A stretch of DNA of 14,511 nt from Vicinamibacteria bacterium (lineage in GTDB: Bacteria > Acidobacteriota > Vicinamibacteria > Fen-336 > JAGNNV01), in the NCBI GenBank assembly GCA_016650185.1, contig JAENWE010000098.1:1-14511 (forward strand), in the 5' to 3' direction. The translations under genes were made by a program, and so were the position numbers. Below the pieces are notes generated by a model. The model saw nothing but the letters and a program-made list of their open reading frames with translations, did not search any database and was not told the origin of the DNA. Positions 1 to 7,972 of this stretch are shown here, in pieces. Numbering within the stretch: the stretch's first letter is position 1; every line of letters begins with the position of its first letter.

Positions 1-93
1 GGCAAGCTCTATGAGTTGCCGTCGCCCACCGCTGAACCCAGGCTTCTCCCGCTGCCCCCCCGGGAATAATTCGCGGACGACGGCCCGCACCCC

Positions 94-114
94 CAAGCCG
101 AATGGCTCGGCTTG
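94..114 (+). other. Perfect 8-bp stem-loop upstream of the efflux operon
   Basis: CAAGCCGA (94-101) and TCGGCTTG (107-114) are perfect inverted repeats around a 5-nt loop. The right arm overlaps a TTGACT box (112-117) that could be the -35 element of the efflux operon. No T-run follows, so it is not a canonical terminator; it may be an attenuated terminator of an upstream gene or a protein-binding site. A weaker foldback lies at 1-20 (GGCAA/TTGCC with CTC/GAG inside). No gene is recognisable in 1-150. Confidence 0.45.
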
Positions 115-152
115 ACTTCGTGAATCGTTGTATGCTCATATACGCATATAAT
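112..152 (+). promoter_or_regulatory. Probable promoter and palindromic operator of the RND efflux operon
   Basis: A TTGACT hexamer (112-117) precedes an AT-rich island that stands out from the GC-rich surroundings. Within the island, TATGCTCATATACGCATA (131-148) is an 18-bp dyad matching at 14 of 18 positions, with perfect TATGC/GCATA ends. CATATA also occurs twice as a direct repeat (137-142 and 145-150). TATAAT (147-152) runs into the start codon ATG at 151. No Shine-Dalgarno sequence precedes that ATG, which suggests a leaderless or very short-leader mRNA. Short AT-rich dyads over the core promoter are typical of ArsR/SmtB-type and other winged-helix repressors. The regulator is not in the window and may be encoded upstream. 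The -10 element is not clear; TATAAT at 147 is badly spaced from TTGACT. Confidence 0.5.
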
Positions 153-1485
153 GCATTTCCATATTCTCCCCGCCGTCCTCGCCACCGCCCTGACCCCGGG
201 GCTTTTCGGGGCGCAGGAACCGCTGTCTCTGCATGACGCCCTGGCCCGGGCCCAGACCCAGAACCCTGAACTGAAGGCCATGCGGGAGCGGGCCAGCGCG
301 TCCATCTCACGCGGCGAAGCCACCCGCAAACAGAACCTCCCGCGGGCCGGGGTTCTTCTGACCGCCGAGCGCACGGACAACGCGGCCTCGGTCTTCGCCC
401 ACAAGCTGAATGCCGGGGAGTTCAGCTCCGAGGACTTCGAGATCGCCCGGCTCAACGCGCCGGGAGCGCTGTCGCACCTGGGCACCTCGCTCTTCGTCGA
501 AGTGCCCGTCGATATCGCCGGGCGCGTGGGCCTCGCGGCCGATGGTCAGGCTGCGGGCAACCGCGCCTTCGCCCAGAATATCCGTGAGGCTGAAAGCGCG
601 CTCCGACTTCACGTCACTGAGGCCTACTTCGGCGCGGTCCTGGCGCGCCAAGAGGTGGAGGCGACCGAAAAGGCCCTGCTCGCTGCGAAGTCCCGAGAGC
701 AGGTCACGCAGGAGCGTTTCGCCGAAGGACTGGCTCTTCAGGCCGATGTCCTGCGCGTTCGCGCGCGGAGGCGGTCCCGAGAGGCGGACCTGGCTTCCCA
801 CCGGGCCGATTTCGCGGTGGCCCAGGCCATGCTGGCGCGCCTGATGGGATCGCCGGATGGCGCCGCCTTCGATCTGACCGACCTGCTCGACCCGCAGTCT
901 TCATCGGACACTCTCGATGCCTGGAAGGCCCGCGCCGAGATCGAGCGGCCGGCTCTCATCGCTTCTCAGGAACACCGGACCGCGGCCGGATTGGCCCTCC
1001 GCCTGGAGGAGAAGTCTTCCTGGCCGGAACTTGCGGCCCAGGCTCGGCTCATGGACGACCGCACCTCATTCTCCGGAGGCGGCCGGTCGTGGGCGATCGG
1101 CGCTACGCTTCGCTGGAACGTGTTCGACGCCACCCGCGGAAAGCGAGTGGCCGCCGCCCTGGCCGATGAGCGAGCCACCGCCGAAGACGAACGGGCCACC
1201 CACGATCGCGTGCGCTACGAAGTGGAGTCGACCTACAGGCGTCTTGTCGCCGCGCAGGAGCGACTGACCGCGGCCCGCGGAGGCGCTCTAGAAGGACGCG
1301 AGGCCCTCCGCGTGGTTCAGGAGAGGCGGACCCAGGGTCTCGCCACCCTGACCGATGAACTCGAGACCGAAGCCGCCGCTTTCGCCGCGGAACTCGAAGA
1401 AATAAACGCGGCACGCAACGCCGTCCTGGCCGAGGCCGCGCTGAAGCGCGCCGCCGGCCACACCCTTGGGAGCCCGATGCAATGA
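151..1485 (+). CDS. TolC-family outer-membrane efflux protein
   Basis: This 444-residue protein is the outer-membrane channel of the tripartite pump encoded by this operon. Proteins of the family trimerise into a beta-barrel with a long periplasmic alpha-helical tunnel. The N-terminus is hydrophobic (residues about 5-20) and looks like a signal peptide cleaved near Ala21-Gln22. The opening SLHDALARAQTQNPEL (26-41) is the usual start of an outer-membrane efflux (OEP) repeat. Long Ala/Glu/Arg-rich helical stretches follow in two halves, and the length fits the family (about 420-480). ATG151 is the first usual start codon after an in-frame TGA at 121. It lacks a Shine-Dalgarno sequence and sits inside the AT-rich operator region. 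The stop overlaps the next start by 4 nt (ATGA), so translation is probably coupled. The substrate cannot be read from this protein. Confidence 0.9.
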   Translation: MHFHILPAVLATALTPGLFGAQEPLSLHDALARAQTQNPELKAMRERASASISRGEATRKQNLPRAGVLLTAERTDNAASVFAHKLNAGEFSSEDFEIARLNAPGALSHLGTSLFVEVPVDIAGRVGLAADGQAAGNRAFAQNIREAESALRLHVTEAYFGAVLARQEVEATEKALLAAKSREQVTQERFAEGLALQADVLRVRARRRSREADLASHRADFAVAQAMLARLMGSPDGAAFDLTDLLDPQSSSDTLDAWKARAEIERPALIASQEHRTAAGLALRLEEKSSWPELAAQARLMDDRTSFSGGGRSWAIGATLRWNVFDATRGKRVAAALADERATAEDERATHDRVRYEVESTYRRLVAAQERLTAARGGALEGREALRVVQERRTQGLATLTDELETEAAAFAAELEEINAARNAVLAEAALKRAAGHTLGSPMQ

Positions 1486-2522
1486 ACGTTCGACACCTTC
1501 TCCTCACCTCCCTGGCACTTCTGGCCAGTGCCGCCGCCTGCGGCCACGCCCCGGAGGCCACGGCCCCGAAGGCACAAGAGGCGAACGGAACTCCCATTCG
1601 AGTGGAGACGGTTGAGGTTCGCGTCTCCAGTGACGCCGGCGATCTGGAAATCCCGGGGGCCGTCGAGTCGAGCCGGCGCGCCGTCCTCAGTTCGCGCCTG
1701 TCCGCCTCGATCGTCGAACTGAAGCTGCGCGAGGGCGACGTGGTGAAAGCCGGAGAGACCCTGGTACGACTGAGCGCGGAAGCTCTTTCGGCCGCGGCCT
1801 CCGCTGCCGAAGTCCAGGATGAGGCAAAGACCCGAGACCTCAAGCGCGCCGAAGCTCTTCTCGCCAAGGGCGCCGCTACCCGAAACGAGGTGGAGAACGC
1901 AACCACCGCAGCGGCGGGCGCGCGTGCGGCCCTGACCGCCGCGCGCGAGGCTTTCGGCCATGCGACGATTCGAGCGCCCTTCGGCGGCCGGATCGCGAAG
2001 AAGCTCGCCAGTGTCGGCGATACCGTCAACCCAGGGACGCCGCTCCTCGAGATCGAGGGCGAAGGCGGCCTCGAGGTGGTGGCCTCGGTCGAGAGTGCCG
2101 TTCATGAACGGCTGGCCGTTGGTCAGAAGCTCAAGGTCCGCATCGACGGCGTCGACGCGCCGGTCACCGCCACCGTTCGCACCCTGGCCGCTTCCGCGGA
2201 TTCGTCCACGCATCGTTTCACCCTGCGCGCCGACGTTCGCAGCGCGCCTGGGATTCGCGCCGGACTCTTCGCCAGGATCGCGGTGCCCTTCCCCGGCGCG
2301 GAACGACGCCTTCTCGTCCCTGAAGGAGCGATCCTTCGCCGGGGCGGACTCGCCGGCGTGTACGTGGTCCGCGATGGCCGAGCCTGGTTGCGCTGGATCG
2401 CTCCCGGCGACACCTTCGGCGAGTCCATCGAGGCCCGGGCTGGACTCGAAAACGGCGAGCGCGTGGCCCTTGAACCGGCCCGGCTGCAAGATGGCGCGCC
2501 CGTCACCGAGGGCCGGCAATGA
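1482..2522 (+). CDS. RND efflux periplasmic adaptor (membrane fusion protein), lipoprotein
   Basis: This 346-residue HlyD/AcrA-type adaptor joins the RND pump to the TolC channel. The N-terminus is a lipoprotein signal with the modifiable Cys at residue 20 (LLASAAAC). The lipoyl/barrel-sandwich halves are visible at about 75-97 (IVELKLREGDVVKAGETLVRL) and 161-191 (TIRAPFGGRI, then GDTVNPGTPLLEI). A helical hairpin lies between them (about 100-158), followed by a beta-barrel (about 195-270) and a membrane-proximal domain (about 272-345). The hairpin is short, as in many adaptors of heavy-metal or otherwise uncharacterised RND pumps. The gene overlaps both neighbours by 4 nt (ATGA at each junction), which supports co-translation. 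No metal-binding His/Met-rich tail is seen, so a metal substrate is not supported by this protein alone. Confidence 0.92.
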   Translation: MNVRHLLLTSLALLASAAACGHAPEATAPKAQEANGTPIRVETVEVRVSSDAGDLEIPGAVESSRRAVLSSRLSASIVELKLREGDVVKAGETLVRLSAEALSAAASAAEVQDEAKTRDLKRAEALLAKGAATRNEVENATTAAAGARAALTAAREAFGHATIRAPFGGRIAKKLASVGDTVNPGTPLLEIEGEGGLEVVASVESAVHERLAVGQKLKVRIDGVDAPVTATVRTLAASADSSTHRFTLRADVRSAPGIRAGLFARIAVPFPGAERRLLVPEGAILRRGGLAGVYVVRDGRAWLRWIAPGDTFGESIEARAGLENGERVALEPARLQDGAPVTEGRQ

Positions 2523-5500
2523 AACTCGGTCTTGCCGGGCGCATCGCCCAGGCCTTCGCAGACAGCAAGCTCACCCCGCTGCTCATCGGCGCGGCCCTCG
2601 CCACCGGCGTCCTCGCCCTGCTGGCCACCCCGCGCGAGGAGGAACCGCAGATCCGCGTCCCCATGGTCGACGTAATGGTGGCATGGCCGGGCGCGGAGAC
2701 GCGAGCGGTCGAAACCCACATCGTGGATCCTCTCGAGCGTTCGCTCTGGGGCATCGCCGGCGTGGAGCACGTCTACTCGACCGCGCGCCCGGGCTTCGCC
2801 CTCATCACCGCGCGCTTCAAGGTAAACGAATCGAACGAAGAGAGCCTGGTCAAGGTCTTCGAGCGTCAATCGGCGCTCCACTCCGTGAGCCTGCCTCCCG
2901 GCGCGCTTCCGCCCACGGTGGAGCTCCGTTCCATCGACGACGTTCCCTTCCTGGCCTTGACTCTGTCCAGCCCGCTCCAGTCCAGCGACGAGCTGCGGGC
3001 GCTGGCCGCCGAACTCGCGCAAGAACTCTCCGAGGTTCCGGAGACCACCCAGGCCACCCTGACCGGAGGGTCGCCTCGAGCCATCCGGGTGGTGCCCGAC
3101 ATCGCGCGCATGAACTCGAAGGGCGTCACCTGGCAAACGCTGCTGCGCGGTATCACCTCCTACGGCGGCCGGGCCAGCGGCGGCACGTCGGTGCGCGACA
3201 ACCAGGAGATCCGGGTGATGGGCGGCCTGCCCTTCGAGCGCTCGGCCGACGTCGCCAACGTGGTGGTGGCGGTGAGCAACGGGCGACCGGTCTACGTGCG
3301 TGACGTCGCGACCGTCATCGACGGTCCCGACGAAACCACCGCCGCGGTCTTCTACGTGACCGGCCCAGCCGGCGCCACCGCGGAACGCCCCGCGGGAACC
3401 TCACACTCCGCGGTAACCATCGCGCTGGCCAAGCGTCCCGGCTCCAACGCCACCGCGGTGGCCGAACGAGCGCTCGAGAAACTCGAAGCCCTGCGATCGC
3501 GGCTTCTGCCCAGCGATGTGCGGGTGGACGTCACCCGCAACTATGGCGAGACGGCGAGAGAGAAGTCGAACGAACTGGTCGAGCACCTCCTGCTCGCGAC
3601 CCTTTCCGTGGTCGCTCTCATCTCCTTCGCCATGGGCTGGCGCAGCGGCCTGGTGGTAGGCATCGCGGTTCCGGTGACCCTGGCTCTCACCCTTCTCATC
3701 TACTTCCTGGCCGGCTACACCCTGAACCGCGTGACCCTGTTCGCCCTCATCTTCTCAATAGGCATCCTGGTCGACGATGCCATCGTCGTGGTCGAGAACA
3801 TCGAGCGTCATTTGAGAGAGAAAGTCGGGCGGCCGTTCCTTCGCACGATCGTCGAGGCGGTGGACGAAGTGGGCAACCCGACCATTCTCGCCACCTTCAC
3901 CGTCATCGCGGCCATCCTGCCCATGGCCTTCGTGCGCGGCCTCATGGGTCCCTACATGCGCCCGATTCCGAACGGCGCGTCCGCGGCCATGATCTTCTCG
4001 CTGGCCGTGGCCTTCATCGTCTCGCCCTGGGCCGCCTACCGGATCTTCAAGCCCCACGCCGAGCATAACGGGGGAGATGAGCCTTTGAAGGAGGGCCTCA
4101 GCACCCGAGTGTACCGACGCTCGATGTCGGCCCTCGTGCGCCGTCCCTCGGCCCGCTGGGGTTTCTTCGCTCTGGTCATGGCCTTGCTGCTCGGGGCCAT
4201 GGCCCTCGTGGGCACCGGGTTCGTGCGGGTGAAGATGCTCCCCTTCGACAACAAGGGCGAGTTCCAGGTGCTGATCGATCAGGACGCGGGCACGCCTCTC
4301 GAAGTGACCCTGGAAACGGCGCAGAAGATGAGCCGGTACCTCGCCACCGTGACCGAGGTGGCGAACATCCAGATCTACGCGGGCGCGCCCGCGCCCTTCA
4401 ACTTCAACGGCCTCGTTCGTCACTACTTTCTCCGCCGCTCTCCCACCGGCGCCGACCTGCAGGTAAACCTGTCGCATAAGTCCACCCGCAGCGCCCAGAG
4501 CCACGACCTCGCCAAGCAGGTCCGGCCCGCCCTGGTGGAGATCGCGACACGACGCGGGGCGCGGGTCAAGGTGGTGGAGATTCCGCCCGGGCCTCCGGTC
4601 CTCGACACCCTGGTCGCCGAGATCTACGGTCCCACCCGCGAGGCGCGGGAGGCGCTCACCCATCAGGTCCGCGAGATTTTCGAAACCACTCCCGGAGTGG
4701 TGGACGTGGACGACACCCTTGAAGCCGCTCGCGAGCGCGTGGACCTCGCGGTGGATCGCGAAAAGGCCGGGCTCCTCGGCATTCCCTCCTCGGACGCGGT
4801 GGAAGCGCTCGCCGGCCCCGGCGAAGGTCGCGAAGTGGCGAGGCTCGATGCCCCAACCTCTCGCGAGCCCGTGCCCGTGCGGGTGCGCCTCTCGGCCGCA
4901 GATCGGGCCAATCTGACGAAGCGCCTGTCCCTGCACGTCGACGGTCCCGGGGGCGCTTCGGCCCTCGCCGACCTCGCCCGGGTGACGCGCCGGGGCGAGG
5001 ACCAGCCGGTGGTCCACAAGGATCTGCGGCCTGTCAGCTACGTCTTCGGAGATCTGGCGGGAGAACAGGAGAGCCCGGTGTACGCGCTGGCTGCGCTCAA
5101 CGAGCGGATCGACAGTCTGCGCCGGCCGGACGGTTCATCGGTGGAGCGCTACGCGATCGAGGCTCCCGAGACCAGCGACCGCACCGCCCTCAAATGGGAC
5201 GGCGAGTGGCAGATCACCTATGAAGTGTTCCGCGACCTCGGCATCGCCTTCGCGGTGGTCCTGGTTCTCATCGCCATCCTGGTCATCGGCTGGTTCCAGT
5301 CGTTCGCGGTGCCGCTCGCGATCCTCCTTCCCATCCCCTTGTCGCTCATCGGCATTTTGCCCGGACACTGGGCCTTCGGCGCGTTCTTCACCGCCACCTC
5401 CATGATCGGCTTTATCGCTGGCGCCGGCATCATTGTGAGGAACTCGATCATCCTCGTCGACTTCATCGAGCTGAAGCTGCGCGCCGGCATGGCTCTCGAG

Positions 5501-5758
5501 GACGCGGTGGTGGAAGCGGGCGTGGTCCGGTTCCGGCCCATGCTGCTCACCGCCGCTGCGGTGGTCGCGGGATCGTTCGTCATTCTCTTCGACCCCATCT
5601 TCCAAGGCCTCGCCATCTCTTTGATGATGGGCGAGATCGCGGCTACCTTTCTCTCCCGCATGGCTGTGCCCGTCGTCTACTACCTGATCGCGCGACGCGG
5701 CCGCGCCGCCGAACTCAACCTCGAAGGACTCACGCCGGAACCCCCGGCCTCACCCTAA
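2519..5758 (+). CDS. RND efflux pump, inner-membrane permease subunit
   Basis: This 1079-residue protein is the proton-driven pump of the operon, homologous to AcrB/MexB-type transporters and similar in length. TM1 is at about residues 18-37, with a large periplasmic loop following. The TM4 signature GILVDDAIVVVENIER places the proton-relay pair at Asp419-Asp420. A second half repeats the layout, with its first TM near residue 560. The TM10 signature GIIVRNSIILVDF has Arg974 where AcrB has the relay lysine (Lys940). RFRPMLLTAAAVVAG marks TM11. The ATG overlaps the adaptor stop (ATGA). Substrate class (drug, metal, solvent, lipid or other) cannot be assigned. The next gene, a DUF2892 protein 12 nt downstream, is the main clue to its biology. 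I am sure of the family and unsure of the substrate. Confidence 0.95.
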   Translation: MKLGLAGRIAQAFADSKLTPLLIGAALATGVLALLATPREEEPQIRVPMVDVMVAWPGAETRAVETHIVDPLERSLWGIAGVEHVYSTARPGFALITARFKVNESNEESLVKVFERQSALHSVSLPPGALPPTVELRSIDDVPFLALTLSSPLQSSDELRALAAELAQELSEVPETTQATLTGGSPRAIRVVPDIARMNSKGVTWQTLLRGITSYGGRASGGTSVRDNQEIRVMGGLPFERSADVANVVVAVSNGRPVYVRDVATVIDGPDETTAAVFYVTGPAGATAERPAGTSHSAVTIALAKRPGSNATAVAERALEKLEALRSRLLPSDVRVDVTRNYGETAREKSNELVEHLLLATLSVVALISFAMGWRSGLVVGIAVPVTLALTLLIYFLAGYTLNRVTLFALIFSIGILVDDAIVVVENIERHLREKVGRPFLRTIVEAVDEVGNPTILATFTVIAAILPMAFVRGLMGPYMRPIPNGASAAMIFSLAVAFIVSPWAAYRIFKPHAEHNGGDEPLKEGLSTRVYRRSMSALVRRPSARWGFFALVMALLLGAMALVGTGFVRVKMLPFDNKGEFQVLIDQDAGTPLEVTLETAQKMSRYLATVTEVANIQIYAGAPAPFNFNGLVRHYFLRRSPTGADLQVNLSHKSTRSAQSHDLAKQVRPALVEIATRRGARVKVVEIPPGPPVLDTLVAEIYGPTREAREALTHQVREIFETTPGVVDVDDTLEAARERVDLAVDREKAGLLGIPSSDAVEALAGPGEGREVARLDAPTSREPVPVRVRLSAADRANLTKRLSLHVDGPGGASALADLARVTRRGEDQPVVHKDLRPVSYVFGDLAGEQESPVYALAALNERIDSLRRPDGSSVERYAIEAPETSDRTALKWDGEWQITYEVFRDLGIAFAVVLVLIAILVIGWFQSFAVPLAILLPIPLSLIGILPGHWAFGAFFTATSMIGFIAGAGIIVRNSIILVDFIELKLRAGMALEDAVVEAGVVRFRPMLLTAAAVVAGSFVILFDPIFQGLAISLMMGEIAATFLSRMAVPVVYYLIARRGRAAELNLEGLTPEPPASP

Positions 5759-5770
5759 GGACAACACATC

Positions 5771-5974
5771 ATGACCATCGAACGCGCTCTCCGCGCCCTC
5801 GCCGGCTTCTTCGTCGTGCTCTCGGTCGCTCTCGGCTATTGGGTGCATCCCGGCTTCTTTCTCTTCACCGCCTTCATCGGCCTGAATCTGTTCCAGTCGG
5901 CCTTCACGAATGCCTGCCCGGCCATGGCGATCTTCAGGATGATGGGCCTCAAGAGCTGCGTGCCCCAGGGCTAG
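5771..5974 (+). CDS. Small DUF2892 (YgaP-type) inner-membrane protein
   Basis: This 67-residue protein has two hydrophobic segments, about residues 9-24 and 27-45. NACPAMAIFRMMGLKSC (47-63) follows, with Cys49 and Cys63 near the C-terminus. This matches DUF2892, the membrane part of E. coli YgaP, where it is fused to a rhodanese (sulfurtransferase) domain; here it stands alone. AAGGA (5757-5761), overlapping the pump's stop codon, is a good ribosome-binding site 9 nt before the ATG. It is evidently the last gene of the efflux operon. Stand-alone DUF2892 genes often accompany sulfur- or metal-stress genes, so a redox or sulfur link for the pump is a reasonable guess. The conserved cysteine pair is seen; its role here is not known. 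Confidence 0.85.
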   Translation: MTIERALRALAGFFVVLSVALGYWVHPGFFLFTAFIGLNLFQSAFTNACPAMAIFRMMGLKSCVPQG

Positions 5975-6003
5975 GCGTACTCAGGGGCGGCTCACGGTTG
6001 GCC

Positions 6004-6726
6004 TCATGGGCGAACGCGGCCCGTTGGAGACAGCCGAACCCTGGGCAGGGACGTTTCCACGGCCCGGGAGCCCTTTCGACGCACCTCGTATCCGGAGGCT
6101 TTGGGACGGCCGACAACAATCCGCTCGAGTTTCCGGCCAAGGAAATGGGCGGCCGCGCCATCGTCGAGAGCCAGGGTGGTGGACACGACTCCCTCCGCCA
6201 CCATTCGATGCACTGAGGGGCGGCGTTCCGGCTCTCCATCAAAGTGCGGACAGCAGGTCCCGGGAAGGAACCCGAGCCCCGGCAAAGGCGCTAGCCTGTC
6301 CGCCCACGAATCGGTGACACCGGTCTTGAACCAGCAGATCGCGCCCGCGCTGCTGCCCGCGAGGACGATTCCCCTGCGCCAGGCCTCACGCAACAACGCG
6401 GGAATTCCCCACTCTCGCCAGGTGGCGAGCATGCTCTTGGTGTTGCCGCCGCCCACGAAGATCGCATCCTGACTGAGGAGCAGCCGTTTCAAGTCGGGCG
6501 TTCGTCCAAAGAGCGACGCATGGGTGGGGCGGCATCCCAGCTTCGTGAAGGCCGCGTAGAACTTGGCGATGTAGGTATCGGAGTCCCCCGTGGCCGTGGC
6601 CAGCAGACAAACGGAGGGATTCCGCTTTCCAGTCTGGGCCAGGACGTAGCGCTCAATGCGCGGGTTGGGTTCGACGGTGAAAGCCCCGCCGCCGATGGCG
6701 ATGATCTGGGGTGTTTTGCGTCTCAT
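6004..6726 (-). CDS. Family S51 (peptidase E-like) serine hydrolase
   Basis: This 240-residue cytoplasmic protein has the type-1 glutamine-amidotransferase-like fold of peptidase E and cyanophycinase relatives. It shows IGGGAF near the N-terminus (11-16), VGGGNT (91-96), the nucleophile elbow AGSSAGAICWF (123-133) with probable catalytic Ser126, and CPHFDGEPERRP (159-170) with probable catalytic His161. Asp139 in TGVTDSW is a candidate third triad member. Characterised members cleave Asp-X dipeptides or related acidic peptides; the exact substrate here is not known. The chosen ATG (6724-6726) follows a strong Shine-Dalgarno (GGGAGGAG on the minus strand). The reading frame is open further upstream, but only antisense to the neighbouring aminotransferase, so the long version is rejected. 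It is convergent with the efflux operon and divergent from the aminotransferase (63-bp gap). Confidence 0.88.
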   Translation of the reverse strand: MRRKTPQIIAIGGGAFTVEPNPRIERYVLAQTGKRNPSVCLLATATGDSDTYIAKFYAAFTKLGCRPTHASLFGRTPDLKRLLLSQDAIFVGGGNTKSMLATWREWGIPALLREAWRRGIVLAGSSAGAICWFKTGVTDSWADRLAPLPGLGFLPGTCCPHFDGEPERRPSVHRMVAEGVVSTTLALDDGAAAHFLGRKLERIVVGRPKASGYEVRRKGSRAVETSLPRVRLSPTGRVRP

Positions 6727-6789
6727 CAATCTCCTCCCGAGAGAGTTCGTCCGAGCTGGCCGCCAATCCGTCGAGCATAGGATAACGGG
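6727..6789. promoter_or_regulatory. Divergent promoter region between S51 hydrolase and aminotransferase genes
   Basis: This 63-bp gap must carry both promoters unless one lies inside the opposite gene. It contains the minus-strand ribosome-binding site GGGAGGAG next to 6726 and a plus-strand AGGA (6779-6782), 7 nt before ATG6790. A weak -10-like TAGGAT lies at 6778-6783. No operator dyad is obvious. The tight divergent layout suggests shared control, which is an inference. Confidence 0.35.
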
Positions 6790-7938
6790 ATGATCGCACT
6801 TCCTTCGCAGCGCCACCTGTTCGACATCCCCCGTGAGATTGCGTACTTCAACTGCGCCTATTACTCGCCGCAGTTGAACGAATCGCGCGACCGGCTTCTC
6901 GCCGGGGTGCGGGCCAAGAGCGCCCCCTGGGAGCGCCTGCCGGGGAGCTTCTTCGATGACGCGGAGACCCTTCGCGGCCTGTGGTCCCGGCTTTTCGGGG
7001 GCGACGCGGATGGATACGCGGTGGTTCCCGCAGTCAGCTACGCGCTCAGCACCGCGGCCCGCGCCATCGAGCCGAGGTTGAAAGCCGGCGACCGGATCCT
7101 CGTGATCGCGGAGGAGTTTCCGAGCAACGTGCTGCCGTGGCGACGGACCGCGCAGGAGACGGGTGCTCGGATGGTCACGCTCCCCACCCCATCGGACGGG
7201 AATTGGACGAAGGCGATCCTGGCCGCGATCGACAAGTCCGTGAGGGTGGTCGCGATGTCTACATGCCACTGGACGAACGGCGCCCGTATCGATCTCGAGC
7301 CCATCGGCGCCGCCTGCCGGGCGAACGGCAGCTTCCTCGTGGTTGATGCGACCCAGACCCTCGGCGCCATGCCTCTATCCGTCGACCGCATTCAGCCCGA
7401 TTTCCTCGCCGCCGCGTGCTACAAGTGGCAGCTCGGCCCTTACGGCGTGGGCCTGCTCTATATCTCCGAGCCCTGGCGCTCCGCCCGCCCTTTGGAAGAA
7501 AGCTGGCTGGCCCGCGACAACGCCGCGGATTTCACCTCGCTCGCCAACTATTCAGACACCTACATGGCGGGAGCCCGTAGGTTCGAGGTGGGAGAGAAAG
7601 GTTCGCTCACCACTTTGCCCGGCGCCATCGCCGCGGCCGAGCAGATCGAAGCCTGGGGCATCGAGAACATCGCGTCCTCGCTCGCCGCCATCAACTCCAG
7701 AATCTCCGCGCACCTGGAGCGTCTGGATTTCCGGATGCCCGGGGAGGAGCAGCGATGCCCGCATATGTTCGGCGCGGTGCTGCCCGCATCGCATACGTCG
7801 AACCTGGTGGCCGAGTTGAGGAAAAGAGAAATCTACGTCTCTCAGCGCGGGAGTTCTCTGCGCTTCGCTCCCCATCTCTACGTGGACGATCAGGACCTGG
7901 CTCGCCTTGAGCAAGGTCTCGACGACCTCGCACGATAG
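6790..7938 (+). CDS. Class-V aminotransferase-fold PLP-dependent enzyme
   Basis: This 382-residue enzyme belongs to fold-type I PLP enzymes of the class-V group (cysteine desulfurase, isopenicillin-N epimerase and kynureninase relatives). Visible landmarks are IAYFNCAYYSP near the N-terminus (18-27), MSTCHWTNGARIDL (156-169) with His160 likely stacking on the cofactor, and VVDATQTLGAMPL (184-196) with Asp186 and Gln189. AACYKWQLGPYGVGLLY (208-224) holds Lys212 as the probable Schiff-base lysine. Length is typical. No mobile Cys loop of a dedicated cysteine desulfurase is clear, so aminotransferase, epimerase or lyase activity remains open. An AGGA ribosome-binding site lies 7 nt before the ATG. 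It ends 34 bp from the convergent fasciclin gene. Confidence 0.9.
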   Translation: MIALPSQRHLFDIPREIAYFNCAYYSPQLNESRDRLLAGVRAKSAPWERLPGSFFDDAETLRGLWSRLFGGDADGYAVVPAVSYALSTAARAIEPRLKAGDRILVIAEEFPSNVLPWRRTAQETGARMVTLPTPSDGNWTKAILAAIDKSVRVVAMSTCHWTNGARIDLEPIGAACRANGSFLVVDATQTLGAMPLSVDRIQPDFLAAACYKWQLGPYGVGLLYISEPWRSARPLEESWLARDNAADFTSLANYSDTYMAGARRFEVGEKGSLTTLPGAIAAAEQIEAWGIENIASSLAAINSRISAHLERLDFRMPGEEQRCPHMFGAVLPASHTSNLVAELRKREIYVSQRGSSLRFAPHLYVDDQDLARLEQGLDDLAR

Positions 7939-7972
7939 ACGGGCCAGTCGGAAACACCAATCGCGGTGCGCT

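Noticed and set aside
1103..5661. Several long open frames on the minus strand and in alternative plus frames within the efflux genes
   Set aside because: They lie fully inside genes with clear family signatures, are Arg/His/Gly-rich low-complexity translations, and result from strong G/C third-position bias.
6727..7269. Upstream extension of the S51 hydrolase reading frame on the minus strand
   Set aside because: It is antisense to the aminotransferase, has no family similarity, and the internal ATG at 6726 has a strong ribosome-binding site and the normal S51 N-terminus.
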